Below are positions 8,617-17,440 of a stretch of 47,729 nucleotides of DNA, one piece after another (the first letter of the stretch is position 1; every line of letters starts with the position of its first letter). The translations under genes and the position numbers were made by a program. Source of the DNA: Myxococcales bacterium (GTDB taxonomy: Bacteria > Myxococcota_A > SURF-8); assembly GCA_003598065.1 (NCBI GenBank), contig QZKR01000168.1, forward strand, positions 1 to 47,729. Reading direction: 5' to 3'. A model generated the notes under the pieces. That model saw nothing but the letters and a program-made list of their open reading frames with translations. It was not told where the DNA came from and ran no database searches.

Positions 8617-11094
8617 ATGAAGAAGCGGACATCTTTGACCGACGCCTTCGCGGTCCTCGATAATTTGAACGACGGCGTGATCGTCGCCGACGAAAACGCC
8701 CGCATCACCTTTTTCAGCCGGCAGGCCGAACGGCTGTTGCTGCGCCCCGCCGAGGAAGCGGTCGGGAGCCCGCTGGAGGAAATCGTTCGCTTCGCTCCGG
8801 GTTTCCCTTCCCACGCGGAGATTCGCCGCACGGTGGAGTCCTCCGGTTTGTGGGAAGGCGACGTCCAGGCGATGACGGCGCACGACGCGCCGGTGTGGCT
8901 GGCATGGTCGATGAGCCTTTTCGTCTGGGGTCCGGAAGGACCGGACGGATTTCTGGCGATCGCCCGCGACATCAGCCAGCGCAAACTCGCCTTGGGGGCG
9001 CTGGCCGCCGCCGAGGAAAGATACCGCGCGGTCGTCGAGACCGTTCCGGACTCGTTGCTGGTGCACGATCGGGAAGGCCGCATCCATTTTGTCAATCGGG
9101 TGCGTCCAGGCTTCACGAACCTGAGCACGGAGCAGTTCTTGCAGCGGTCCCTGTGGGAATTCGGCAAAGGCCCCGTGGTTGAGGTCTACCGGGAGGCGAT
9201 GGAGCGGACGCTCGCTTCGGGGGAAATGGGCCAGCTGGAGGTGACGGACATCTACGGCCGCGTATTCGAGGCGCGTCTGGCGCCTTTCCGGGAAGCGGAC
9301 GACCACGAGCGCGTTTTGCTGGTGCTGCGCGACATTACGGCCGCCAGACGCGCCGAGGAGCTCGAACGCCGTCGCGTCGAAAACATCGCCGTGCTCGGCG
9401 AGACGGCGATGCGCTTCGTTACGCTGCAGCCGGACGAGAACGTATTCCGTCTGATCGCCGAGCAGGCCAGGCGGCTCGTCGGCGACGCGATCGTCGCCGT
9501 CAGCGAATACCTCGCCGGCAAGGACTGCCTTGTCTGCCGCGCCCTGGTCGGCCTTGGGGCGGAAGAGATCGAAGCGTTGACGCTGCTTGGCGGCCACCCC
9601 GAAGGCAAGGAATTTCCCGTGGGGGACCAGCGCATTCGCGCCGAGCTGGCGAGCGGAGTTTTCGTTCGCCTTCCCGGCGGCCTCAACGAACTCGGGCTCG
9701 GCGAGATCCCGGCGGCGACGAGCGTGTCGTTGGAAGATCTCGCCGGAATCAAGGAAGTCTGCGTCGTCGGCCTCGCCAGTCACGGCTGGATCTTAGGCGA
9801 CATTGCGCTGATGCGGCGGGAGAAGACCCCGCTGGACGCGGCGGTGGTGGAGATGTTCGCGCGCCAGGCGGCGATCGTGCTGCAACGCCGAATGGCGGAG
9901 ATGGAACGCGCCCAGCTGGAAAAGCAGCTTTTGCAGTCCCAGAAGATGGAAGCCATCGGCTTGCTGGCCGGCGGCATCGCCCATGACTTCAACAATCTCA
10001 TCACCGGCATCGTCGGCAATCTGTCGCTGATGATGATGGACATGGACGAGACCGACCCGTCGCGGGAAACGCTCACGGAAGTCCAGGCCGCCGCGCAGCG
10101 CGCCGCCGATCTGACCCGGCAGCTTCTCGCCTTCAGCCGGCGGCAGACGCTTCTGCCGAAGCCGACCAACCTCAACGACGTCGTCGGCAACCTGCAGCGC
10201 ATGCTTGTCCGTCTGATCGGCGAGGACGTGGCGCTGGCCGTCGATCTGTGGCCGGAGGTGGAACTGACGATGGCCGATCCGGGCCAGATCGAGCAGGTGA
10301 TCGTCAACCTTGCCGTCAACGCGCGCGACGCCATGCCCGAGGGCGGCCGTCTGACCATCGCCACCGCGCCCATCGACATCGACGAAACGTTCTGTCAGCG
10401 TCATCCGCCGCTGATTCCCGGTCGCCACGTCACGTGCACGGTGCGCGACACCGGCTGCGGCATGGACGCCGAGACGATGGCGCATGTTTTCGAGCCGTTT
10501 TTCACCACCAAACCGAAAGGGAGAGGCACGGGCCTGGGCCTGTCCACGGCGTACGGAATCATCCGCCAGCACCAGGGCGCAATCGATGTGCAGTCGCGGC
10601 CGGGCGAAGGCGCGACATTCACGGTTTACCTCCCTGTCGTTTCCGAGAGTCTCCCCCGGCGGGACGCGGCGCCGGCGTCGGCCGCGTCGGGGCCGATGCA
10701 AACCGGGAAGGAGACGATCCTTGTCGTCGAGGATGACGACATCGTTCGCGAGTTGAACGTCCGCACCCTGAAAAGGCTGGGCTACCGCATTCTCTCCGCC
10801 GCCGACGGGCCGAGCGCTCTGGCGTTGGTCCATCGCCATTCGGGAGTGATTCAGCTTTTGCTGACCGATGTGGTGATGCCGGAAATGAACGGGCGGGAGC
10901 TGGCGGCCGAACTCGTGAAGCTTCGGCCCGACATCCGCGTCCTCTACACGTCCGGATACGCGGACAACGTCATCACCCGCCATGGCGGCCTGGGCGAGGA
11001 CGTGCATTTTCTGCACAAGCCCTACACGCCCGGCATCCTGGCCGGCGCGGTGCGCGCGGCGCTGGAGGCGCCCGTCCCTTCGCGAGTCGAGTGA
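8617..11094 (+). CDS. Hybrid sensor histidine kinase (PAS-PAS-GAF-HisKA-HATPase-REC)
   Basis: 825 residues, no membrane segment, so a cytoplasmic sensor. Two PAS domains lie at about 10-130 and 135-255, followed by a GAF-like domain at about 265-430. The H-box is GGIAHDFNNLITGIVGNL, the N-box NLAVNARDAM, and the G boxes DTGCGMD and GTGLGLST. The C-terminal receiver has acidic EDDD and phospho-acceptor Asp in LLLTDVVMPEMNG. This layout is typical of NtrB-like soluble hybrid kinases. The upstream gene has a DHp and REC but no ATPase domain, so phosphotransfer between the two proteins is plausible. The signal is unknown. Confidence 0.88.
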   Translation: MKKRTSLTDAFAVLDNLNDGVIVADENARITFFSRQAERLLLRPAEEAVGSPLEEIVRFAPGFPSHAEIRRTVESSGLWEGDVQAMTAHDAPVWLAWSMSLFVWGPEGPDGFLAIARDISQRKLALGALAAAEERYRAVVETVPDSLLVHDREGRIHFVNRVRPGFTNLSTEQFLQRSLWEFGKGPVVEVYREAMERTLASGEMGQLEVTDIYGRVFEARLAPFREADDHERVLLVLRDITAARRAEELERRRVENIAVLGETAMRFVTLQPDENVFRLIAEQARRLVGDAIVAVSEYLAGKDCLVCRALVGLGAEEIEALTLLGGHPEGKEFPVGDQRIRAELASGVFVRLPGGLNELGLGEIPAATSVSLEDLAGIKEVCVVGLASHGWILGDIALMRREKTPLDAAVVEMFARQAAIVLQRRMAEMERAQLEKQLLQSQKMEAIGLLAGGIAHDFNNLITGIVGNLSLMMMDMDETDPSRETLTEVQAAAQRAADLTRQLLAFSRRQTLLPKPTNLNDVVGNLQRMLVRLIGEDVALAVDLWPEVELTMADPGQIEQVIVNLAVNARDAMPEGGRLTIATAPIDIDETFCQRHPPLIPGRHVTCTVRDTGCGMDAETMAHVFEPFFTTKPKGRGTGLGLSTAYGIIRQHQGAIDVQSRPGEGATFTVYLPVVSESLPRRDAAPASAASGPMQTGKETILVVEDDDIVRELNVRTLKRLGYRILSAADGPSALALVHRHSGVIQLLLTDVVMPEMNGRELAAELVKLRPDIRVLYTSGYADNVITRHGGLGEDVHFLHKPYTPGILAGAVRAALEAPVPSRVE

Positions 11095-11135
11095 TTCCGG
11101 ACGGCCTTCAAGAACAATCCTATGTCGTCGGAATC

Positions 11136-11156
11136 GCCGCCTGCCCTGGCGGTTTT
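11136..11156 (+). terminator. Probable rho-independent terminator after hybrid kinase gene
   Basis: The stem CCGCC (11137-11141) pairs with GGCGG (11148-11152) around a six-base loop and is followed by TTTT. It lies 42 bp past the kinase stop. The stem is short, so confidence is moderate. A second hairpin near 11183-11202 has no T-run. Confidence 0.5.
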
Positions 11157-11255
11157 CCCTCGGCAAGCAGGCGATGCGGCGCGCGACCGGATGGCCGGTC
11201 GCCCGCCTGTCCACCGCTCCTTTTTCGATTCCGAACCGCCGCCTCAAAACCGCGC

Positions 11256-11284
11256 TTGACAGAGTTGTCCCCGTGTGATACTTA
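11256..11284 (+). promoter_or_regulatory. Candidate sigma-70 promoter of the efflux operon
   Basis: A perfect TTGACA box lies at 11256-11261. Two overlapping -10 candidates follow: GATACT at 11277-11282 (15-bp spacer) and TACTTA at 11279-11284 (17-bp spacer). It lies about 75 bp upstream of the TolC-family start and directly abuts an inverted repeat that may be a repressor site. Confidence 0.55.
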
Positions 11285-11313
11285 GGAAACTGTATTTGTT
11301 CTTTTGGTTTCCT
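11284..11313. promoter_or_regulatory. Candidate TetR operator (AGGAAAC-N16-GTTTCCT)
   Basis: Perfect 7-bp arms, AGGAAAC (11284-11290) and GTTTCCT (11307-11313), are separated by 16 bp and begin at the presumed -10 element. The operon encodes its own TetR regulator, so autorepression here is a reasonable inference, but the spacing is larger than in most TetR operators. Confidence 0.42.
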
Positions 11314-11353
11314 TCGTACTCATAAGGGAACGGATCGGCGGGCGAGGCGGGCG

Positions 11354-12736
11354 ATGAAAACGAGTCCTATCGGAAGACCGGCAAGGGCGCTTTTGATCCT
11401 GGCGGCGCTGGCGGCGTGGAGCGCCTGGCCGCCGGCGGCGCTGGGCGGCGAGGCGCTGACGCTCGCCGACTGCCTGAAGCTGGCGGTCGAGCGGAACACG
11501 CGTATGCAGGCGGCGGACCTGAACGTCGCCGTGCGGGACAGCGAGGCCGACAGCGTGCGCGGCCGTTTTCTGCCGCTGTTCAAGGCGGAAGCCAATCTGC
11601 TCGGTTGGGACAGCGATCTGTCGTTCGCCGTCGCGCCGCCGGAGGTCCCCGGCCTGCCCGCCGGTCAGATCCAGACCGAGCCGGTGAAGATCCGCGACCA
11701 GTTGACCTACGGCTTCACGGCCAGCGCCGCCCAGCCGCTGGTCGGCCTGTATCGCATCTACTCGTCCTACCGCGCCCAGACCGCCTCCCGCGATTCCGCC
11801 CGCCTCGACCGGTCGGCCCTGCGCCGCCGGCTGGAACTCGACGTCGTCGGCGCCTATCTCGGCCTGCTCTCCGCAGAACGCATGGCCGACACCGCCTCGG
11901 CGGGCGTCAGGCAAGCGGAGGCTTATGAAGCGCAGACGAGGCGCTACCTCGAAAACGAGATGGTGGAGAAGAACGCGCTCTTGAAAATCCAGGTTCAGAA
12001 GGCCGAACTGGAGAAAGCCAGAGCCGACGCCGAGCAGACGGCGGCGCTGCTGCGCGCCACGCTCAACACGCTCGTCGGACGGCCGGTCGAGGCGCCGCTG
12101 GAGCCGTCCGAGGACGGAATGACGTCGATTGCGCCCGCCGAACCGGCCGCCGATGCGTCGAACGCGCTGGCGGCCCGGCCGGACGTGGCCGCGCTGCGCC
12201 TTCAGGCGCAAGCAGCCGAATCGGCCAGAAAAGCAGCCCTGGGTGCGATGCTGCCGGATCTGAACGCCGTGGCGCAATACGATTACAAAGGCGGCTTCGG
12301 CCCGATGCAGCCCGAGCACGCCGTTTACGGCGGCCTCGTGTTTTCCTGGCCGGTCTGGGAATGGGGCGCGACGTACTACCAGTTGCAGGCCGCCGAACGG
12401 CGCGAGCAGTTGGCGCGCACGGCGGTCAAGCAGGTCGAGGAAGCGGCGCGGCTGGAGATCGAAGCCAGGCGCGTCGAACTCGCCAAAGCCCGCAAAGCCC
12501 AGGAACTGACGCGCCTGCAAGTGGAGTATGCGCGCGAAAACCTGCGCCTGGAGCAGAACCGCTACGAGGCCCGCGAGACGACGACGGTCGATCTGCTGCA
12601 GGCGCAGACGACGCTCTTGAAAGTCGAAAACGACGCCATCCTCGCCGACATGGCGGCGCGCGCCGCCGGCTTCGCGCTGGAGGTGGCGCTGGGCCGGGAT
12701 CTGCTCGCGGCGGCGGGCGAAAAGGAAAATCCGTGA
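11354..12736 (+). CDS. TolC-family outer membrane efflux protein
   Basis: 460 residues with a signal peptide (hydrophobic LLILAALAAWSAW, cleavage near ALGGEA). Two OEP repeats follow. The first begins LTLADCLKLAVERNTRMQAA, the second near residue 270 with long coiled-coil helices rich in Ala, Arg and Glu. TolC-like trimers form the outer-membrane and periplasmic channel of tripartite pumps. It is the first gene of a seven-gene operon also holding a membrane-fusion protein and an ABC exporter, so it very likely supplies the exit duct. The start at ATG 11354 follows GAGGCGGGCG. The TetR gene begins 10 bp after its stop. Confidence 0.88.
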   Translation: MKTSPIGRPARALLILAALAAWSAWPPAALGGEALTLADCLKLAVERNTRMQAADLNVAVRDSEADSVRGRFLPLFKAEANLLGWDSDLSFAVAPPEVPGLPAGQIQTEPVKIRDQLTYGFTASAAQPLVGLYRIYSSYRAQTASRDSARLDRSALRRRLELDVVGAYLGLLSAERMADTASAGVRQAEAYEAQTRRYLENEMVEKNALLKIQVQKAELEKARADAEQTAALLRATLNTLVGRPVEAPLEPSEDGMTSIAPAEPAADASNALAARPDVAALRLQAQAAESARKAALGAMLPDLNAVAQYDYKGGFGPMQPEHAVYGGLVFSWPVWEWGATYYQLQAAERREQLARTAVKQVEEAARLEIEARRVELAKARKAQELTRLQVEYARENLRLEQNRYEARETTTVDLLQAQTTLLKVENDAILADMAARAAGFALEVALGRDLLAAAGEKENP

Positions 12737-12746
12737 GGAGGAAGTT

Positions 12747-13454
12747 GTGACGCGAGAACGAAAAACAAGGCCGGACAGCCCGAGCGAGCGCGACGAGGCG
12801 GTGCGCCGGTTGATCCTCGACACGGGCTTCGACCGCTTCCGCCGTTTCGGCACGCGGCGCATCACGATGGACGAGCTGGCGCGCGAACTGCGTTTGAGCA
12901 AGAAAACGATTTACCGCCACTTCCCCACCAAGGAAGCGCTGGTTCGCGCCTGCATGGACCGCATCGCCGGCACGATACAACAAGAAATCCTGACGACGCT
13001 CGGCGGCGATCAAAAGGCGGCGGAAAAGCTGCGGCGCATTCAAGCGAGTTTCGCCAAGCTCGGGCCGCTGATCACCTCGGAGTTCGTCACCGATCTGAAG
13101 CTGGAATTCCCGCACCTGTGGGAGGAGATCGACCGGCGGCGACGGTACATCATCGAGCACATGGCCGATTTGATCATCCAGGCGCGGGAGGACGGCGAGA
13201 TCTGGCAAACCATCCACCCCCGGGTGGCCGTGCGCATGCACTTCGCCTTCTTGCAGCACGTCATGCACCCGGACGCCTTCGCCCTGGGCGAGTTCACGCC
13301 CGCCGAGGCGGTGGAAACGATGTTGACGCTGCTGCACAAGGGCATGTACGTCGGCTCGCCGTCCGCGCCGGGCGGCGGCGTTCCGGAAAAACCTTCGCGA
13401 AGCGGAAAACGCGACGGCGCCCGGCGCCGCGCGCAGTCGGAGAAGAAGTCATGA
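12747..13454 (+). CDS. TetR/AcrR-family transcriptional regulator
   Basis: 235 residues starting at GTG 12747, with GAGGAGGAAG just upstream. The N-terminal helix-turn-helix is clear: ILDTGFDRFRRFGTRRITMDELARELRLSKKTIYRHFPTKEALV (about residues 21-65), the canonical TetR pattern. The C-terminal ligand domain is not assignable, and the tail is basic and low-complexity. Its place inside an efflux operon resembles E. coli cecR(ybiH)-ybhGFSR, where the TetR protein controls the exporter. Its end overlaps the adaptor start (ATGA). The inverted repeat at 11284-11313 is a candidate site. Confidence 0.88.
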   Translation: MTRERKTRPDSPSERDEAVRRLILDTGFDRFRRFGTRRITMDELARELRLSKKTIYRHFPTKEALVRACMDRIAGTIQQEILTTLGGDQKAAEKLRRIQASFAKLGPLITSEFVTDLKLEFPHLWEEIDRRRRYIIEHMADLIIQAREDGEIWQTIHPRVAVRMHFAFLQHVMHPDAFALGEFTPAEAVETMLTLLHKGMYVGSPSAPGGGVPEKPSRSGKRDGARRRAQSEKKS

Positions 13455-14410
13455 AAAAAGCCATTGTCCTGATCGTGTTGCTGGCGGCCTTGAGCGTGTA
13501 CGTCTACTTCACCAATATTGTCCCCGCGCGGGCCTACGACCCGACGGTGCGCGGCTCGGGGACGATCGAGGCGACGGACGTCGTCATCGCGCCGAAGCTC
13601 GCGGCGCGCATCCGCGAAATCAAGGTCGATGAAGGCGACGTCGTGACCGCCGGTCAGACGCTCGCCGTCCTCGACTGCGCCGAGATCGAGGCGCGCCGCG
13701 CCCAGGCCGAGGCGCAAGTGGCGCAGGCCCGGGCGGCGCAAGCCCAGGCGCAGGCCGCTTTGAAGCAGGCGCGGGCGCAGAAGGAGCCGCTCATCGCCCA
13801 GCGCGACCAGGCCAGGCGCGACTTCGAGCGCGCCAAGCGGCTCTTCGACTCCGCCAGCCTGCCGCAAAATCAATACGAAAAGGCCGAAGCCGTCTTGACG
13901 ACGCTGAACCAGCAGGTGGCGGCGGCCAGCCAGGCCGCGGGCGTGGCCGAGCAGGCCGTCGGCGTCGCCGGATCGCAGATCGATCTGGCCGAGTCGGCCG
14001 TGCGGGTGATCGACGCCACGCTCGTCGAATGCACGCTGCGCGCGCCGATCGCCGGACGGGTGTCCTTGCGCAGCTACGAGCCGGGCGAACTGGCCCTGCC
14101 CGGCGCGGCGCTTCTGAAAATCCAGACTTTGGACGAGGTCCACACCTGGGTCTACGTTCCCAACGAAGAGATCGGCCGCGTGCGGCTGGGCCAGAAAGTG
14201 AAGCTTGCGGCGGACACTTACCCCGACCAGGAGTTCGTAGGCGGCGTGGCGCGCATTCGCGAGGAGGCGGAGTTCACGCCGAAGTCGATCCAGACGAAGG
14301 AGGACCGGACGCGGCTCGTCTACGGCGTGAAGATCGCCGTGCCCAATCCGGACGGCAAACTCATGGCCGGCATGCCGGTGGAGGCCGAGTGGATGGAGGA
14401 GACGAAGTGA
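13451..14410 (+). CDS. HlyD/YbhG-type periplasmic adaptor (membrane fusion protein)
   Basis: 319 residues. An N-terminal membrane anchor (KKAIVLIVLLAALSVYVYF) is followed by a biotinyl-lipoyl half-motif (GSGTIEATDVVIAPKLAARIREIKVDEGDVVTAGQTLAVLD). A long Ala/Gln/Arg-rich coiled-coil hairpin spans about residues 80-190. The second lipoyl half and beta-barrel begin at ECTLRAPIAGRVSLRSYEPGE. The family links an inner-membrane exporter to a TolC channel, here the neighbours on both sides. ATG 13451 overlaps the TetR stop, and its own stop overlaps the next GTG start, so expression is tightly coupled. Confidence 0.88.
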   Translation: MKKAIVLIVLLAALSVYVYFTNIVPARAYDPTVRGSGTIEATDVVIAPKLAARIREIKVDEGDVVTAGQTLAVLDCAEIEARRAQAEAQVAQARAAQAQAQAALKQARAQKEPLIAQRDQARRDFERAKRLFDSASLPQNQYEKAEAVLTTLNQQVAAASQAAGVAEQAVGVAGSQIDLAESAVRVIDATLVECTLRAPIAGRVSLRSYEPGELALPGAALLKIQTLDEVHTWVYVPNEEIGRVRLGQKVKLAADTYPDQEFVGGVARIREEAEFTPKSIQTKEDRTRLVYGVKIAVPNPDGKLMAGMPVEAEWMEETK

Positions 14411-15354
14411 CGGAGCCCGTTCTCCAGGCCGACGGCCTCGTGAAGCGCTTCGGCGAAGCGACGGCCGTAGATCGCCTCTCGCTCGCCGTGGCGGAAGGGG
14501 AGGTGTTCGGGCTGGTCGGCCCCGACGGCGCGGGCAAGACGACGACGTTGCGCATGCTCTGCGGGCTGACCCTGCCGGACGCGGGAACGGTGCGGCTGCT
14601 CGGTTTGCCCATGCCCGAAAGCCGCCGTAAGGCGCGGGCGCGGATGGGTTACATGCCCCAGCAGTACAGCCTCTACGGCGACCTGTCGGTCCAGGAAAAC
14701 CTGCGCTTTTTCGCCGGCATGTACGGCGTGCCGAAGGCGACGCTCATCGAGCGGGAAAAACGGCTATTGGGAATCGCCCGCCTCGACCGCTTCCGCGACC
14801 GCCCGGCGCGGGCGCTCTCCGGCGGCATGTACAAGAAGCTGGCGCTCGCCTGCGCGCTGGCGCACAGTCCGCGCCTTTTGCTTCTGGACGAGCCGACCAA
14901 CGGCGTCGATCCCATCAGCCGCCGCGAACTCTGGGCCTTTCTCTACGAACTGGTCGGCGAAGGCGTTTCCGTGCTCGTCAGCACGCCCTATATGGACGAA
15001 GCCGAGCGCTGCGGGCGCGTCGGGCTGCTGCTCGACGGCCGGCTCGTCGCCGTCGATCGTCCGGCGGCGCTCAAGGCCGGTTTCGCCGAAACCGTTTTCG
15101 AGTTGGACACCGCGCCGCTTTACGAGCGATCGATCCTGATCGAGTCGCACCCCGACGTGCGCGACGTCTACCTCGTGGGCCGCAAGGCGCACGTGGTAAC
15201 GGCGCGCGGACAGGAGTTCGCTTCGGATTTGTCGGCGTTGTTTGCGACAGCCGGCTATGAAATCCGCCGCCTCGACGTCGTCGCGCCGTCGTTCGAGGAC
15301 GTCTTTCTGCGGCTCACGGCGAGCGGCGGCGGCGCGCCGGGAGGCGAGGCATGA
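14407..15354 (+). CDS. ABC transporter ATPase 1 (YbhF N-half-like)
   Basis: 315 residues starting at GTG 14407, which overlaps the adaptor stop (GTGA). Walker A is GPDGAGKTT, the signature LSGGMYKKL, Walker B LLLLDEPTNGVDP. The switch region reads VLVSTPYMDEAERC, so the usual H-loop His (as in THYMDEAE) is Pro. The missing His, with Lys in place of the signature's usual Arg, suggests a degenerate ATP site, as expected for one half of an asymmetric pair. In E. coli the two nucleotide-binding domains are fused in YbhF; here they are separate adjacent genes. It should dimerise with the next product and drive the ABC-2 permeases. Confidence 0.88.
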   Translation: MTEPVLQADGLVKRFGEATAVDRLSLAVAEGEVFGLVGPDGAGKTTTLRMLCGLTLPDAGTVRLLGLPMPESRRKARARMGYMPQQYSLYGDLSVQENLRFFAGMYGVPKATLIEREKRLLGIARLDRFRDRPARALSGGMYKKLALACALAHSPRLLLLDEPTNGVDPISRRELWAFLYELVGEGVSVLVSTPYMDEAERCGRVGLLLDGRLVAVDRPAALKAGFAETVFELDTAPLYERSILIESHPDVRDVYLVGRKAHVVTARGQEFASDLSALFATAGYEIRRLDVVAPSFEDVFLRLTASGGGAPGGEA

Positions 15355-16301
15355 CCGTCGCCGCGCCTAATGGCCGCGTGATCGAAGTGGAGGGCTTGAG
15401 CCGCCGCTTCGGCGATTTCATGGCCGTGGACGGCATCTCGTTTCATGTCGAACGGGGCGAGGTGTTCGGCTTTCTGGGCGCGAACGGCGCGGGCAAATCG
15501 ACGACGATCCGCATTCTTTGCGGGCTTTTGGCCCCGACCGGCGGCAAAGGCCACGTGCTCGGCTTCGACATCATGGGCGAATCGGAGAAGATCAAGCCCC
15601 GCGTCGGCTATATGTCGCAGAAATTCTCGCTTTATCCCGACCTCACCGTGTCGGAGAATCTCGATTTCTTCGGCGGCGTCTACGGCGTGACGGCGAAGAA
15701 ACTGGCCCTGCGCAAACACTGGGCGATTGAGATGGCGGGGCTCGCCGGCCGCGAACGGACGACGACGAGCAACCTCTCCGGCGGCTGGAAGCAGCGGCTG
15801 GCGCTGGGCGCGGCGCTTCTGCACGAGCCGGACATGGTGTTTCTCGACGAGCCCACCGCCGGCGTCGCGCCCGCCGCCCGTCGCGCCTTCTGGGATCTGA
15901 TTCGCCGGCTGGCCGAGGGCGGCACGACCGTCTTCGTCACCACGCACTACATGGACGAAGTGGAGCACTGCGACCGCATCGCGCTGATGAGCCGCGGCAA
16001 GATCGTCGCTTTGGACACGCCGGCGGCGCTGAAGCGCGATGCGCTGGGCGGTTCGCTCGTCCATTTCGAATCCGATCGGCCGCTTGCCCGCGTGCGTGAA
16101 GCGCTGGCCGGTTGCGAGGCGGTGCTCGACGTCCAGCCTTTCGGACTGGCCTTCCATGCCGTCGTGGCGGGAAACGGGGGAGGAGCGGAAAAGCTTGAGC
16201 GGATCGCCGCCGAACGCGGTTTGACCATCATCGACGCACACGCCATCGAGCCTTCCCTGGAGGACGTCTTCATCGCCGTCATCGGCCGGGAGGAGCGCTG
16301 A
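15351..16301 (+). CDS. ABC transporter ATPase 2 (YbhF C-half-like)
   Basis: 316 residues; ATG 15351 overlaps the preceding stop. Walker A GANGAGKSTT, Q-loop region YMSQKFSLYPDLTV, signature LSGGWKQRLALG, Walker B MVFLDEPTAGV and an H-loop with His (VTTHYMDEVEHC) are intact. The D-loop is unusual: GVAP replaces the common GVDP. This is therefore probably the main hydrolytic partner of the preceding, H-loop-deficient ATPase. The C-terminal 80 residues form the accessory domain common in drug and lipid exporters. It ends by overlapping the first permease (TGATG). Confidence 0.88.
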   Translation: MTVAAPNGRVIEVEGLSRRFGDFMAVDGISFHVERGEVFGFLGANGAGKSTTIRILCGLLAPTGGKGHVLGFDIMGESEKIKPRVGYMSQKFSLYPDLTVSENLDFFGGVYGVTAKKLALRKHWAIEMAGLAGRERTTTSNLSGGWKQRLALGAALLHEPDMVFLDEPTAGVAPAARRAFWDLIRRLAEGGTTVFVTTHYMDEVEHCDRIALMSRGKIVALDTPAALKRDALGGSLVHFESDRPLARVREALAGCEAVLDVQPFGLAFHAVVAGNGGGAEKLERIAAERGLTIIDAHAIEPSLEDVFIAVIGREER

Positions 16302-17440
16302 TGCTGCGCCGCATCCTGCTCATCGCCCTCAAGGAGTCGCGCCACATCGTCCGCGACTTTCGCACCGTCTGGCTGGCGCTCGGCATCCCGCTCATCATGC
16401 TCCTCTTGTTCGGCTACGCGCTCACCATGGACGTGCAGGACATCCCGATCGCCGTCGTCGATTACGACCGCACGCCCGAGTCGCGGGAGCTTATAAGCGC
16501 CTTCGAGCGGACGCGGCTGTTCTCCGTGGGGACTCGCCTCGAAAGCGAGAATGCGCTGCTGACCGCCTTCCGCCGCGCCGAGATCAAGGCGGCGATCGTC
16601 ATCGGCCGGGGGTACGCCCGCGCCATGGCGCGCGGCGAACGGGCCGAGGCGCAACTCATCGTCGATGGCACGGACGCCAACATCGCGGGCATCGCCTTCG
16701 GCTACGCGGCGGCCGTCGAGCAGGCGCTGAGTTTGAAACTGCTCAAGGACACGCTGGATCGCGCCGGCCTCGGCGGCGGAGCGGGTGGAGCGATGCCCGT
16801 GACGGTGAGCGTCCGCAACTGGTTCAACCCGACGCTCAAATCGCAGTGGTACATGGTGCCGGGCCTGGTGGCGCTCTTGATGGCGATGATGACGGCGATC
16901 CTCATGGCGCTGACCGTCGCCCGCGAGTGGGAGCAGGGGACGATGGAGCAGCTTCTGGTGACGCCCGTGCGCGGCGTGGAGATCGTCGTCGGCAAGCTGA
17001 TCCCTTATTTCGTCATCGGCCTGATGCAGCTCGCGCTCATCGCCTCCTCCGGCATCCTGCTGTTCAAGGTGCCCTTGGAAGGGAGCATCGGGCTCTTGGT
17101 GCTGTTGTCGAGCGTCTTTCTCATCGGCGGACTCGCCTGGGGATTGCTCATCTCGATTATCGCCCGCCAGCAGCAGGTGGCGATGATAATGGCGGTGATG
17201 ACTTCCATGCTGCCGGCGCTTTTGCTTTCCGGTTTCATGACGCCGATCGCCTCCATGCCGCGGCTCGTGCAGCTGCTCACCTACATTTTCCCGGCGCGCT
17301 ACTTCCTCGTCATCCTGCGCGGCCTGTTTTTGAAGGATCTGCCGCTGGCGGCGGTGTGGCCGGAATCGGCCGCGCTCCTGGTCTACGCCACGCTGGTCTT
17401 GGCGCTCTGCACGGCGCGCTTCAAGACGGAGGTCGCCTGA
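16301..17440 (+). CDS. ABC-2 type permease 1 (YbhS/YhhJ-like)
   Basis: 379 residues. One N-terminal helix (WLALGIPLIMLLLFGYALT) is followed by an external domain of about 150 residues and then a cluster of five helices. This is the ABC2_membrane_3 layout (YbhS/YbhR, YhiH). The external domain opens with DVQDIPIAVVDYDRTPESRELI, very close to the matching segment of the next gene, so the pair arose by duplication. The segment REWEQGTMEQLLVTPVRGVEIVVGK is the cytoplasmic coupling helix region. It should form a heterodimer with the following permease. The start overlaps the ATPase stop. Confidence 0.87.
   Translation: MLRRILLIALKESRHIVRDFRTVWLALGIPLIMLLLFGYALTMDVQDIPIAVVDYDRTPESRELISAFERTRLFSVGTRLESENALLTAFRRAEIKAAIVIGRGYARAMARGERAEAQLIVDGTDANIAGIAFGYAAAVEQALSLKLLKDTLDRAGLGGGAGGAMPVTVSVRNWFNPTLKSQWYMVPGLVALLMAMMTAILMALTVAREWEQGTMEQLLVTPVRGVEIVVGKLIPYFVIGLMQLALIASSGILLFKVPLEGSIGLLVLLSSVFLIGGLAWGLLISIIARQQQVAMIMAVMTSMLPALLLSGFMTPIASMPRLVQLLTYIFPARYFLVILRGLFLKDLPLAAVWPESAALLVYATLVLALCTARFKTEVA

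Noticed and set aside
6997..9783. Minus-strand frame of 928 codons opposite the two signalling genes
   Set aside because: The plus strand encodes intact GGDEF and kinase motifs; the antisense product has none.
11183..11202. Second hairpin (GCGACCGG/CCGGTCGC) downstream of the hybrid kinase gene
   Set aside because: No T-run follows; probably a chance palindrome in GC-rich DNA.
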